From Halichoerus grypus (lineage: Eukaryota > Chordata > Mammalia > Carnivora > Phocidae): a DNA stretch of 64,000 nt. Numbering within the stretch: position 1 is the first letter of the stretch; each line of letters opens with the position of its first letter. Shown here in pieces: positions 24,601 through 39,184 of the stretch. Made by a program: the position numbers and the translations under genes. Location: contig NC_135712.1 of the NCBI RefSeq assembly GCF_964656455.1, positions 66,903,239 through 66,967,238 on the forward strand. The letters are read 5' to 3'. The notes under the pieces were generated by a model that had not been told where the DNA came from, ran no database searches, and worked only from the letters and a program-made list of their open reading frames with translations.

Positions 24601-27600
24601 ATGGCTGCTTTGTGGGGCAGAGGGAGGGCTGACTCCGGCAGAGCCTGGATTCAGGAGCGGGGGGAACAAGTTGCTCATGCCTCCATCGGCCCTCTGAGCA
24701 GGCTGGGCTCCTCCTGCCACGCCAAGCCTGGAGCTCAGGCAGGCCTCTGCTCCCAGACCTTGGAGGGCAAAGGACCGCTGGCATCTGGCCTCAGAGCCAT
24801 GGGGTTTATCTGGACAGGAACAATGGAGGCATTGTGATCCTCAGGACCCCATCAGCTCCCTGGCTGAGTCTGATGTGAGAGGAAAGAGGGACAGAAACAA
24901 GCAGCTCTGGGGCCCCTGGGGCCGACAAGAGCAATGGCCCACAGACACCGTACCACAGACACTGCAGAGGGCCGGGCCTGAAGCTGCAGACAGTGGGTGG
25001 CTGCGGGGGGCTGGGGGCTGGTGGGCAAAGGGGTCTTGCTCATAAGGGGGTGGGCGTTCCACTGGCTGGGTCGGTGGGACAGTTGTGCACAATCAAAAGC
25101 AGTTCAAGTTCCCCTGAGCTGAACACCCAGACAGGCACTGTGCCACGGACTTGAGAGCACCTCTCTTGGATCCTCACCGCCAGCGAAACATGTAGACTTT
25201 TGCTCATTTTACAGGTGAGGAAAATGAAGCTCAGAGAAGTTGAGCAATTCACCCAAGGTCACAAAGCTAATAAGCAACAAGCCTAAGATGCAAACCCAGA
25301 CAGTTAACACCAGAGCTGAGTTCTCTCTGTTACATCCTGCAGCTTCTCACAGTGAATAGATTTCTCAAGCCCAAAGTTAGAACATATGGCCTGAAAAGGA
25401 TATGTATATTTAAAATGGTAACAGCACAGAACAGGCTTGTTTGAGTCATTTTTAAAATTTTTATTTTATTTTAAAAATTATTTATATCCAAGTAATGATG
25501 TACAGAGTTGAAAAAGTCAATGATATGAAAAAATTATTAAAAAAAAAAAAACAACTGGCAATCCACTCCTCCTCCACCTGTCCCATTTCCTAAGGACAAC
25601 CACTTTCAATGCTTTTAGCTTTTTCTCTGTGTGTGTTTGTTTTAATAGAATTTCTTTTAATTTAATTTAATTTTTTAATCCCATTTCTCAAAAATATGTA
25701 TCAATCTCAGACTTTCTCTTCTGACTTCCTGATATGGAGGTAAAGATTTTTCCCAATCACCCATCCCATTCTCCCCCACCCCAAAGCACACCTCCATTTC
25801 CCTTCTCCCCATCCTCCCATTGTAATTATGTAATATTAAGTATTTAAAATGTTAATATAATTATTTTTAAATTAAAATCAACATTGGTATTTACATTATT
25901 ATGAATATATAAAAATTGTTCAGTACTACCAGCCAGTACCCTGTATTTCACTGAATATAAAACACAGTTGATTGTAATATGAAACACCAAGGAAGAAAAT
26001 ATACTGCCAATCAAATCGTTATTACTTAAATTTTTAATGTAAACTTATCGAAAGTGCTCTTATTTAGACATACAATTTTTATCATCTATCAATCTTGTGT
26101 GTACAAAAAAGAAAAATGGAAACAAGCCCAATAATAAAATATTCTTAAACCTTCTGGAATTCAGTTTGCCTCTTCTGAGTCATTTTCCAGTTGTCAGTGC
26201 TCATTTGTTTTGTTATGTTTGCTTGCTTTAGAGGATCATTTTTTTGAACCACCCAGGGCTTCAGTGATGCAGCAATTCTTAAGGCGTATTCCACTCTGGT
26301 CTCCGGAATTTTCTTCTGAGCTATGGATCCCATTCTGCAAGTTTGGATGCTGGTACTTTCTTGATCTTACCAGAAGGTGTCCACAGAAGGTTTTCCAAAA
26401 AATCAGGACTCATGTTCCCCCCTCATATGATCCTAAAATGGTTTGTGGCCTGAAATGTTAATGGGTTGCTGTTATCAGGATAATGACCAAGCCACACCTG
26501 TATGGGCAAGGACAAGTCGAACAGGACGGCAGTCTGGTTGACGGTGACTAAGACGCCATCAACTGAAAGACATGGCCTGATTTCAGACTCATTAAAATGT
26601 CAAAATGTGCATCTGAGAATCCATAAAATAATGCCTATTCTGATGCGGTTTCCTCCTTGACCAAGTTTTTGTTTTTCCTGGACTGAATAATGCCTTGATT
26701 TTCTTCATTTGCTTGTTTTGCAACGTACTTACCACTAATTTTTTCCCAAATGTCCAACAGGTGTTACAAATCCATCTCAGTATCATTTACTAACTGTAAA
26801 CACAAATGGCTCTGATCATCCATTCGTTCCTGTCCTCTCCCTCCTGCCCCAGCCTCCAGGCTCCTGTCCCAGTGTGGACTGGTTGCTCCTGGGGCCTCCT
26901 ATTTGGCTGTTATCCTGGGACTTACCTTCTCTCCTTTCCTTTTTGCTAAATCCCATGTTTCCCATTTTTTTTATTTACTTGCTTATTTTGGTGAAACACA
27001 TCTCCAGTATCCTCCTAAGAAAAGGAACATAGTAGATCAATTTCTTAAAACTTTTTATTTATTCATTTATTTAAGTAATCTCTACACCCAACATGGGGTT
27101 CAAACTCACGACCCTGAGATCGAGAGCCACATGCTCTTCTGACTGAGCCTGCCAGGCGCCCCATGGTAGTTCAATTTTTTAAAATTCTTGCATGTTTGAT
27201 TCATTCTATCTTCATACTTGATTGATAGCTTTGATACAGAGTTCTAGGTTGGAAATAATCTTCACTCAGAATTTTAAAGGCATTTATTCTTCCAATGTCT
27301 TCTAGATTCCAGTGTTGCTATGAGAAGTCTGATGTAATTCTTTTCTTTTCTTTCTTTCTTTTTTTTTTTTTTTTGAGGAGGTCGGGACGGAGAGGGAGAG
27401 AATCTGGCTCCACGCTCAGCACGGAGCCAGATGAAGGGCTGGATCTCATGACCCTGAGATCATGACCTGAGCCAAAATCAAGAGCTAGATGCTTAACTGA
27501 CTGAACCACCCAGGCACCCCACAGTTTGATGTAATTCTTATTCCCCAACTTTTCTAATGACCATTTTCTTTTTCTTTAGACTCTAGAAGCATTTTGGATC

Positions 27601-30600
27601 TTCTCTTTCATAACAATATCCTGAATTTCACACTGATGTGCCTTAGTGCATGTCCCTTTTGGGAACCCATTCAGCCCTTTCAGTGTGAAGACTCATCCTC
27701 TGTGTTGGCAGATATTCTTATGTAATTTCATCTTTAATTTCTTCCTCACCTTTTCCTCTGTTCTCTTTTTTGTAGCTCATTAATCCAGTCAACTGTTGGC
27801 CCTTGTGTGTTGATCATCTAATTTTCTGTTATTTCTCCCTGGTTCTTAGTTTCTTATTTTTTGTTGTTGTTGTTCTAATTTCTGGGAGATTTTTCTTCAA
27901 CCTCATCTTTTGATCCTTCAATTCAATTTTTATTTCCCCAATCACATTTTTCATTTCCATAGTTTTAATTTGTTTTATAAAACAATACATTTTTATATCT
28001 CAGAAGATTCCATTCGTTTTTTTCTAATTAATTTTTTTAAATGTTTTCTTATATTTCTCTTATTGTCCCTGTTTTCTCACAGGTTTCTTCATTCTATTTG
28101 CTTGTTTGATTTGATCTTTCTCTTTTACTTTAGAGGCTTTCCTGATAGGTCTGGTGATTTTTGGCTATTTCTTTATATTTAAAAATAAATCAACTAGCCA
28201 TTTCCCACTGAAAGGAACTGGTGTCTTAGAGTAATGGCTGATTCCAGGGCTGGGGTTAGGAAATGTACAACAAGGTGAGTCTGGAACACCTCCTCACACC
28301 TCACACCGAACAGCAAGGATGCAAACAAAGGCAACCAGGGTCATCATGTCAAAGGACCCAGGAACCAACTTGAAGAGGCCCCCTATTGGCAGAGATGGGA
28401 TAGTCATGAAAGATAACTACAACGGATTGAAACACATTCAACAATGTTTAAAGCCATTTTGAGTTTGTAATAATAATAAAATAATAAAATTAACTGATCA
28501 TCATTGACAGATTGAGCATTGACAGACACTAGCAAAACTGCTCATTCTTTAAAACGTGGTAAAGAAAGAAAGAGTATCAAACATTTATCCTGCCTTTCCT
28601 ATATGACTATATGGTTGGGTAACCAAATAGGAGATGAGAAGTTTTTCTTTGTAGAAGTCCAGCTCATACATTGTAACACCTACAGAATTAATGGATCTGG
28701 GAAACAATCATCAATGGCTGCTAACATTGGAAAAAAACCAGAATACTATGTGCATCCTAAAAAAAGTACACAATAATCCCTCGAAGTGAGCAATCTTGCT
28801 GGAATCTAAACTGAATAAAGTCTTTAGATCTAGCAATCAATTTACAGATGATACAGAGAATAGAGGAAAATGGTAAAATGTACCACTTGGATTGCAATCA
28901 GCAAAATCCAGACTATAGGATAAATGACCAGGTTTCTTCAATAAATAAATCACAGAGAGAGAGAAAGAAGAGAAACACTGTTTTAGCCCCATACCCCATT
29001 AGTGTCCTTTAGCTTTCTTGGAGTCTTAAATTTGGAGACTCACCAGTTAGCTCTTTAGAGAAAGGGTCTTAGTCTCCCTTTGTTGGGGGAGGGGTAAAAT
29101 GGATGAAGGGATTGCTATGTGGGATGGGATAGGAGCCCTGGATTCCAACCTCTCAATTTAGACAATTTCAACGATTTCCCCCTCTTATCTTTATACCCCA
29201 TCCTCACATTCCTCAATACCTAACATCCCAATTTCTGAGCCCTTCTGGGGGGTTCAGCTTACTTCTCTGGCATATTTTCCTCTGTAAACTGTTCTGCTCT
29301 GCTAAACCAGTTATGACTGTCCATCCACGTTCCATCTCCCTAAAATGTGTTTAATCTCTTCTCCATTGACGTCTCTCTGTCATTGCGGATCTGAACCTTT
29401 AAAAATTCCTCACCGTCATTTTAGTGGGTTTTTGTGAAGTGGAGATAGACATGTATGATCAATCAATCTGCCATGCATAAAGCTTTAAACTAGGACTGTT
29501 CCAGAAATTCCAGTATGGCAATCTCTAGAAACTGCATGGTTTTCTGCTATGGGAGAGAACAGGTGAGTTGGCCAGGAACTGGAGAAATCTCCTTGCAGAC
29601 TCAGCACCTCCCCTGGATGCCAGTGACAATGGCTCAACACTAAAACATCTTCTGAGCATTAAGTCCACCATTCAGCAGAAGTTAGATTTCAAATAACTTG
29701 AGAGTCATCAGACTAGCTTGGAGAATGTAGAGATAACTAGAAGAGAGCTCAGAATCAGCTTCATTGTCTGCCAAGGCCCAACAAAGCCCCATACGTGCCC
29801 TGACTCGTATGTGCAGAACAGTCTGTATTTCTGCACTTTCAGGACATCTGGTAGCCCAAGATCATAAATCCATTGCAATTAGGCCTCTAGTCACCTCATC
29901 CCCTGGAAGCTCTCTGGCAAAGGTCAGAAAATTGCCAAATCCAAGTTAGCTCATCACACAGCATCCCCCTGACACTCTTGACCACTGGTCACCTTTTCTT
30001 TCCCCAAACCAGTTTAAGTTACACTGATAAATAGCCATCACAGATGAGCTGATTTGACTTCCCTTCCCTGTCTACAAGCATGAGTAAACACACACACACA
30101 CACACACACAGCCCTCTGTGCTACTTCACGCATCTCCCCTCCCTTTAGTGCTTGGAGAATTGGGGAGGAGGCTCAGCATTTCGATTTTCCTGAAGGAATA
30201 GTCGTTTATATAAATTGTTTAATAGGGGTTAGGTACTTAGAAGTCCTTTTAATGGACGCTGGTTTGCATAAACTGTATTTAGATTGTTCTTTAATTGTTT
30301 AAATTGTCAATAAAGCATTGAGCTTTAAGTTTGGTTAAATCCTACCTTGGGGCCAGTGGGAGGATCAGTTGGCTGTAAAGGAGAGTTGGAACCATGCATA
30401 CCTCGGGCAGTATGGAGAGTAGAGGAAGCTGGGGTGGGGGGCTGGGCCTTACCTCCTCCTGTGGTATGGGCAGTGGTCAGCTCCATTTTAGCACTCGGTT
30501 GCCCTGAGCCACTTGTGATATCAGATGCTGCAGACTGAAAGCTTATAAGCAGAGACCCAAAGTCCCAGAGAGGGCAATGGAAGGGCACTTGCTGAGGTCA

Positions 30601-33600
30601 GGCTTCTGTGGTCAAAAGTCACGGCTTTTTCACGGGGCCAGATGACAGACCAGGGGACTGGAGGCCGGGGTTCACCCCCAGCCTCTCCAGGGAATGCTAG
30701 ACAGCCCACTCCAACTTCTCTCCCTCTCTCCGCTTTGTGGCCAGATGGTCCCCACTACAGTGGGGATGTGGGCATGAAAAGTATTCCTCTCCTTAGTTCT
30801 GTCGTGGAGAATCCACTCTGGACTCCTGAGCTCAGGCCCCAAAGAGACACCCTGGGAAGGTGGTAAAACCAATTCCTGGTCCACTTGTGGCTGATTTGCA
30901 GCGCCCTTCAGAGAAGCTGCTGAAGTTGAGCCCCCGCCCCCAGTGTGAGCCCCCAGTGTGAGTTATGGGGGTGGCATTAAGATATCTTCCTAGGGCTGAG
31001 GCCAGATCAACACAGAGAGGGATGAGCCCAATGCCAGGCCTCATCAGCAAGCCAGAGAGTCCTAACATCTGATTAGGTGTGGGACCTGGGACCGGCGGGC
31101 CAGTTGTCAAGGACACCTGGGATGCCAAACCAGCTGGGCAACACCTACAGAAACGATACTGAGCTCCTAGAGCAGCAGTTCCTAAATCTGGCTGCACACT
31201 GGAATCACCTGTGATTTGAAAATCCCAGTGCCCAGCTGTACCTTGACAATCAAGTCAGAATCTCTGAGGGTGGGGCGCCTGGGTGGCTCACTTGGTTAAG
31301 CGACTGCCTTCGGCTCAGGTCATGATCCTGGAGTCCCGGGATCGAGCTCCGCTTCGGGCTCCCTGCTCAGCAGGGAGTCTGCTTCTCCTTCTGACCCTCC
31401 CCACCCTCATGCTCTCTCTCTCTATCTCATTCTCTCTCTCAAATAAATAAATAAAATCTTTAAAAAAAAAAAAAAAAAGAATCTCTGAGGGTGGGACCCA
31501 GGCATCAGTGTTTTTTAAATATCTCCTGGTAATTCTAGTGGGCAACCAAGGGTGAACCACTGCCGTGAACCAGGCTAGCTCCATTCCCAACCTGATTTAT
31601 GCTACCCAGCTCTGGAAGGCAGAAACCTAGATGGCACCACTGGGGGCCAAGGCTTTGGCTAAGCCCTCCAGGGCTGCTAACTTCCCCAACTCTAGGGGTC
31701 ACCTTCAGGCAGAAGACCATGCCAGGTGTGCCCTGGAGTTGTTTGATGTTGTGACCCTGTGTGTTTCTGTCCCCTGAAGATCTTCCTCCTTCTTCTCTCC
31801 ATCCCATTCCACTGCCTTAGTTCAATTTTCCCCACCACTCACCTGGGCTATTGCAGTTGCCCCCTAACCGGCTCCTCCACTAATCCATTCCCTGCACCAG
31901 GCCAGGTGATCTAAACGCCAAAACTGGTCATGCCACTTCTCTGTTTAAAACCCTTTAGTGACCCCCATTGCCTTCAAAATAAACTATAGACTCCTCTGCT
32001 CAGCAGTGAAGACCTTCTGCAGTATGGCCCCTCTCTTTCCCCAGGCCTCACCTCCCTCTCCTTTCCCACTCACACCCCATGATCCTGCACACTGGGCCCC
32101 TCAGCGCTCCATGCTGTCTCACACATCTGTGTTCCCCCGTCAGCTGCCTGGCAAACCCCCATCCTTCGAGCTCCAGCCCAAGGGTAGCTTTCCGAGAAGT
32201 CTTTGCTGACCAAGCGGAGCCTGATGGGTTCCTAGTGCCTCTGGGCCATTGGTGAACCTAGCATTCACCCTGCCTGCATGCTTCCCACCGCATTGCTTTT
32301 ATTTCTGTGCATCCGTTTCTCCTTCTCTCTTTGACCACTTTACTGCTCCTAGAAGACTTTCATTTGCAGACCTTGGGAACCAAGGAAGCCAACTACCTGA
32401 GCTCAGGGCAGGGCCCTTGGATCCACTCCCTCCCAGCCACTTTGAACCAACCACCTCTGCACCAACTTCCCCCAGGCCCTGAGCTTCTGTGCTTGGCATC
32501 TTGGCTTCATTTTCTGTGGATGTCACATGGTAAGTAAGTTCTGGATGGGCTGCTTGTGACCAAGCTGGCAGTCCACCGGATGCTGCTATAGCCCAGACCC
32601 CAGGACCATGCCACAGAAATCCCATCCAGGACAGGGAATCATTTATAACCTTATCTGCTTATTCCTGAGGCCAGTGACTAAGCCTGATTCACCTTTGGAT
32701 CTCAAATGCCTAGTACCATGCGTGGGACTAAACCCAGGTTTCAGTAGGTACTCAATAAATGTTTATCGGGTGGGTGGTTGGATGAATGGATGGCAGGTTG
32801 GCTGCTTAAGGTAAGGATTGGAGGATAGATAGACTCATAAACAGATGAATGGCATTTTCCTTTCAATTTATTCTAGTTCCTCTGGGCCCCTCCCTTCTGA
32901 TGGTCTGAACTTTTCTGCTCCCTTATACCTCCCCTCTGGCAACCAGCTGCAATGGTCCCTGTGGATATACACCCAGGTGCAGCTAGAAGAAATCAGACCA
33001 GAATGTCACAACAGCTCACTAAGGAGGTGTCCCCTTCCCCAAATGCCCTTTGCAGTGAAATCCTATACCAAACAGCCTAGCGCCTGACCACCTCCTTTAA
33101 CCGTTCTGTACTAAGGTCTGATGCAGCACTCATCGTCTTGTCTTCGCTACACTGTGAGCTCTAGAGGGCAGAGCCTCTGCTTGTCTTATAGCCTCCCCCC
33201 CTCCCCAGTTCCGATGCAATAAACACGCAAGCCTCCCAGACACAAGAACTGAGTCTTTCCCCTCATTGAGGAAGAGATGGACTTCTTTTCTCTAGAATGT
33301 TCTGCCTCTGCAGAGGTGGTTTGGCATCTGTTTCTCAATCTGGGATAAATGTTCTGGATCAAGGAGTCCCATTAAAATGCCTCCCAGAGCACTTAGGGAA
33401 TTATGCTTGGGGAATCCTTCTTGGCAGCAGATAATAAATCAATCTCAGCTCAGTGAAAATGCTGAGTTAGAATGGGATCACTCAGGCCAAGCTAAGAAAG
33501 GAACCAGGGATACCCTTTCTCTTGAGGCGAAAACTCAGACCTCCGTGTAGGACTTAGAAGGACCAACCATTCCAGTTTGCCCAGTACTGTCCCAGATTTA

Positions 33601-36600
33601 GCACCATAATTCCTACACCCTGGGACCCCTCATTCACAGGCAAACAGGGCCAGCTGGTCACCCGCACCCGGGTGCTCCTTCCCTCCTGCATTGTGCAGTT
33701 CATCTGCATGATGCAGTTCGCCCTGTGTGTGCCTCCGTGTTTATGTGACCACAACCCCACTTGCAGCTACCTTCCCAGCAGTTACCTGGAAGCCAGCCTG
33801 AGTCCATGCCCATGGGGCTCCTGGTTTTGCCCCTAAGGGCTGAATTCTGAATCTTGCTTCCTGTGTTACCCCAGCCCCAGCTCCCAAATACCAGGGAAAT
33901 CACAGGAAAGGGAAGGGGAGGGGAGGGGAGGGGAGGGAAGGCAGGCAAATGTACCTGAAGGAGGGAAACATTGGCAAGGCTGAGTCTGAAGAGGTAGTTC
34001 CTGTGAAAACAGAGACAAAAATCATAAGTCAAGCTGGCTCTGCAGGCAGGTCCCCAGGAAGCAGCTTCCTGGCTCCTGCTTTGTGGGGGGCTAGGTGCAG
34101 ACTGTGGAGGGCCTATGGTGGGCCAACCCAGGGAGAGCTTCATCTCCACTGGCTCTTTTAACCTTCCAGCAACCCCGGGAGTAGAGAGAGAAAACTTCAT
34201 TTACAGATGAGGAAACAGGTGGGATCAATGTCCGAGTCGCAGAGACAGTAAGTGAAGGAGTTGGGATTAAACGACGGACTTGGCTACTCCTGAAGCCCAC
34301 GCTGTCTCTGCCCCCCTCCCCCGGCTGTGCTGGCAGGACCAGCCCCACCACCATCTTCCCAGCCAGGGAGCCCACTTCTGGTAAACTTGAAGCCTCATGG
34401 AGGCTCCTGTAGGAACCTAAACAAGCCATCTCCTTCCTTCCACCTTGACCCACTCTGCTCCTCAGACAGGCCAGCCATCTCTCCCGACACGGCGCCTCGG
34501 GCCCCTCCAAGTCCTGTCTGCCTCCTCATCTTCTGCAGTCCCTCCTGCAGGGACTCTGGATCTGCCCTTCCCACGGCCACTCCCTGGACCACTGTGTCTC
34601 CTCTTGCCCAAATCACCGCCTCCGTCCCCTCCCGATTCCTGTCCTGCACCATCCAGCCCACACAGGGCTGCCAGCTTCATCTGCCTCAAACGCTGTTTCC
34701 ATCACATCAGCTGGCTGCTCAAAAACCTTAAATAAGGAAAGAGGTCCACACAAAAACATGCACATATGTTTATAGCAGCTTTATTCACAATTGCCCAAAC
34801 TTGGAAGCAACCAAGAGGCCTTTCAGCAGGTGAGCGGATAAATAAACTGTACCCAGGTAATAGAATATTCCTCAGAGCAAAAAAGAAGTGAGCTATCAAG
34901 CCATGAAGACCTGGAGCAACCTTAGATGCATAATACTAAGTGAAAGAAGCCAATCTGAAAAGGCTACATACTGTATGATTCCAACTATATGATATTCCGG
35001 AAAAGGCAAAACTATGGAAAGATCAGTGCTTGTGGTGTGGGAGGATGAGCAGGTGGAGCACGGAGGATTTTTAGGGCAGTAACTACTCTGTATGACACTG
35101 TAATGGTGGTACATATCATTATACCTTTGTGCAAACCCACAGAATGTAGACCAAGAGACCATAATGTTGACTACAGACTTTGGGTGATAATGATGTGTCA
35201 GCGTGCTTCTTCAATTGCAACAAATGGACCCCTCTGGTGGGGGAGGCTATGCATGCATGGGAGCGGGAGGTATGTGGGAAACATCTGTACCTGCCTGTCA
35301 AGTTTGTTGTGAACCTAGAACTGCTCTAAAAATAACAGCGTTAATGTTTGAAAGCCCTTAGATAACAGTGGTGATCTGTTAACCACCCCTCGGGCACTCA
35401 CAGTGGCGGGTGGGGAGGACACCGCTTTGCCTGGACTCTGGAGCTACAAGGCCACTATGACTAGGCACGGACTTTGAGGGCGACAGGGCCACTGGTCAGC
35501 ATGCCATGCAGAAGTGACTGCAGGCTCACGGAGTAGACCCTGCAGCAGAGGCAGGGAGAATTCCAGCTCGGCTACCTGCTGGGGACCTTCTGGGAGCTTC
35601 AGTGTCTGCATCTGTGAAATGGAGAAACGGAATGCCTGTCTTTCTCATTTCACAGGCCTGTGGAGACGGGGGAATTGTGTGATGCATCTTAAGAGGCTTT
35701 ATTAATGTCAAGCAGATCCAAATCCAAAGTCTTGGATTTCCCTAAGAATTTTCTTTCTTTCCTTCTAATATCTTCTTTTGGCCATTTCTCTTTTGGTTCC
35801 TGAGGTGTTTAGGAATAAGTGCTTTAGAACTTTCTGGCCTACCTCAGCTCTACTGAGAAGAGCACTGAGGAGAAAGGTTGTGGAGTGGGCCAGCAGGAGA
35901 AGGGGGGCCCTGCTGAATGAATCCAGGGGCCTGAAGGAGACACCCCAGCCTGAAGGCTTCTCTTCCCCAGCTCTGGCGCCAGGCCCAGCCTCCACTTAGC
36001 TTCTTCGCTATCCTGGGGCTGGGCAGGCCTAACGGGGTGACCTTGGCTCTAGGCCTCTGCTGGACCTCCCCAGCCCCTGCCCTGCAGAGCTTCCCCGCCC
36101 CCTCCCTCCTGGCCTGAGGACAGATGGGCTCGGGCTCTGCCCCAGCTGCCTGCTCAGGTAATGCAGGCATCTGCTCACAGCTTTAAAAAATTAGGGGAAA
36201 CATTGCATCACTTTATTAATTTTTATCCCATCAAAAATCATTCATCACAGCATTGCAGTCTGCTCTTCTGGGAGATGAGAACAGAGAGAAATCTCCCCAG
36301 CCTGACCTGCCCCTAAATCCCTTATGGAACAAGGCAGGTATACAGGAATGAAAAATATCCCCAGCCTGAATTCCAGAGACCCAGGGGGTCAGAAAGAATG
36401 GGGGAAACGTCTGGAAGAAGAAAAGGAGGAAGGAAAGTGACCTAGAGAAAGGGGGAGAAGAAACTGAGGACTCACTTCATTTGCTGTGTGGGCTGCAATG
36501 GACCAAAGGCAGGCCTGACTTTCCCTGTCTCTGAGGGCACAGCCAGGCTCACGGTGGGGCTCCCCATGTGGGGAAGCCCCAGAGTGGATGAGAAAGAGCC

Positions 36601-39150
36601 CTGTGAACACAGGCGGGTGGCCTGACCCTTCTGAGCCTCAGCTTACTAGTCCATACAATGGGAATAATCACAGACCGCCCTGCCTGGGGCGAATGTGAAG
36701 ATGAGGTGATTTATTACATGCCTCATTTACTCCATGCTGTAGGTGCTTTACTGCATATATGGTACTCTGTTGTCATCTTGTTAAGTGATCTTGGGAAGCT
36801 CCCCTCCCCCTCTCCTGTCCCTTGCCTCTTCATGTTTAAGTCCAGGGCAGTTGGATTAGACTAGTGATTTTCAAACCTGAGAGTCATCACACTTACCCGG
36901 AGGGTTGACTAAACCACATTGCTGGCCCCACCGCCAGAGCTTCGGATTCAGCAGGCTTGGGGTGGAGCCCAAGAATTTGCATTTCTAACAAGTTCCCAGG
37001 TGCTGTTGGTCCTGCTGGTCCAGGGACCACTCTTTGAGACCCACTGGAGTAAACATCTCTAAGCTCCCTTCCCTACTATAGTTGATGGTCCATGATTTTG
37101 TGAGAACTATCTCCTTCTGTTCCACTCCATAACGTCTCCACAAGTCATCCCTAGATCCAGAACAGTGGGGTTCAACAAGATCAGGCAACACAGAGGGAAG
37201 TGAAGGGCTTCACAGGAGAAGTTGGTGGCCTGAGTCCAGCATCCCCGGTGCAGGTGGCCAGCCAGCCAGCAGGGGGCTCCTGGGCACCTTCTCTGCATGG
37301 AGCTCCCAGGCAGGCCGTTGACTGGGCAGTCCTGGCAGCAGGGTAGGGACAGGGGGTAGAAGGTGGCCAGCAGGTGTTCTGCTCTCAGTAACTACCAGCC
37401 ACGAAGGAATATGGCTTGCTGAGATCTGGAGGTCTAGAGCTCACCCCCCCCACTCCCCACCCTTGCTCCAACTAATGCTTCCTTTTGTGGGAGACAGACA
37501 TTCAGATACAGAAAGGGTCTGGCAGAGAGGAACCCGGGCCCAAGACAAGGGTCTGCCCATAGTGGGCTCATCCCAAATAATATTCCCTCCACCCAGTTCT
37601 AAGCACACTGCCACCCGTGGCCCCAACCCTCCTACACCTCATTACCTGGCTCCCACGATGAGTTGGTTCCTGGAGGGATCCAGAGCAAGCTGGGAGAAAT
37701 CTCGGGCTCCAGGGTAGGTGAAGTTAAAGACCCACGGCTTCAGATCTGGTGGAGGGACAGACAAGCGTTCTGGTTACTGCTGCACCAGCATCCAACCCCA
37801 GAATGGAAGGGGGAAAGTCAGGATGAAGTCAGGTAGCAATGAGGCAGGGACACCCCCGAGACCTGGGTTCCACCTGCCCCCTCGGTGAGCAGCCAGCTGG
37901 GGGACAGGGAGTGGGGGTGTCGTCATTGTCCCTGCTGTGTTCCCTAGTTCAGAGAAGGGCTCCACCTGACCCCTAGCCATCCAAAGGGAAAACTGTAATC
38001 ATCCTTGACCCCCCCAGACCCTCACCAGCACTTAAAAACACTCACAAATCCCGACTGTTCCACCTCCAAGAAATCCATCCCTCTTGCCCTCTGCACCCAC
38101 TCCCATTCCAAGCTACTATCGTCTCTTGCGTGGACCGGTGCCAAGAGCATCTTATCTAGCCCGGCTTCCACTCCTGCCCCTCCGGTGCACTTCCTACAAG
38201 GCAACCAGAGTGATCTTTCTAAAATGCAAATCTGGTCACGTCACTCTCCAGCTCAGAACCCTTTAATAGCTCCCAGTTGCCCCAAGGAAAAGTTGCAACT
38301 CCTGTGAAGGCCTTTGGGTTCTGGACTCACTGTCTTCCCAGTTCCAATGCCTGGCACATTAACTATTTAGTGATCCACTGAGACTTAGAATGATGCTTCA
38401 TCTTTTACATTCCCCCTCAAACTACCACCCCAGCCACACTAACCTAGAACACTGCAGATCTCTCCCACCAAAGCCTGCAAACCTTGCCCTTCTATGTTCC
38501 CTCAGTGGAACAGTCCTGTTCACCCCCCACCCCCACCCCGCCTCTCCTGACTCCCCCAAGCCAGGGTAAGTTCTCTACTTTACTGCCATCAAAGCCCCCA
38601 TCTTGTTGGGGGTCTAGCCCCCTTGTTTTCTCTGGGGGGTACGGAAGATCTTGCTTCTTAGATCTATAGGCTCTGCCCAGCACCTGGAAGGAGTTGAGTG
38701 AATACATGAGTAATCCTCAACTCCCTTCTATATACAAAGGATCAAGTTTTCAGACAAGGCTCCACGGAGGTGGGAGAAACGGGACATGGGTGGTCAGTGT
38801 CTATCATTGTCTCCTAGGAAGGCCAAAGCCTACCATGGGGATTGGGGGGGCAGAGACCTCACAGCCCTCTGGATGGATGGGCAGTGGTCTGAGGAGGGTA
38901 TACCTGGAGCACAGTGTCTAGCTGACCTTCTCTCTTTCCCTCCCACTGGACACCCACTTCTCCCATCCTGGTCCATGGCCTCCTTAACAGCTCCCCTCAG
39001 CCGCGGCCTCATGGGCGGGAGGGAACTGATCAATAATGAGGGAGCCGTGGGGCAGAGAACTTTATGTCAATGGGGATAAAGATGAGGAAGAAATGTGAGG
39101 CCCTGGGCTGTCTCCCCACAGTGTGTTAGTGACTGGCTCACAGAAGGTCC

Positions 39151-39184
<34 letters not shown>

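Larger units (their letters stand above)
23374..33954 (-). other. SEMA5B: SEMA5B intron 3 (10.6 kb)
   Basis: The largest intron in the window. AT-rich from 25440 to 29500. It contains MIR, L2, an old SINE, CAN-SINEs and a nested hAT/SINE insertion (listed). 24000-25100, 28200-29760 (including a diverged segment at 28390-28990) and 29760-30320 have no feature I can identify with confidence. No coding exon is expected, since exons 3 and 4 join directly. Confidence 0.8.

Noticed and set aside
30325..30588. Minus-strand 87-codon ORF considered as an extra SEMA5B exon
   Set aside because: Exons 3 and 4 join in frame without it and the total already equals the expected 1093 residues.
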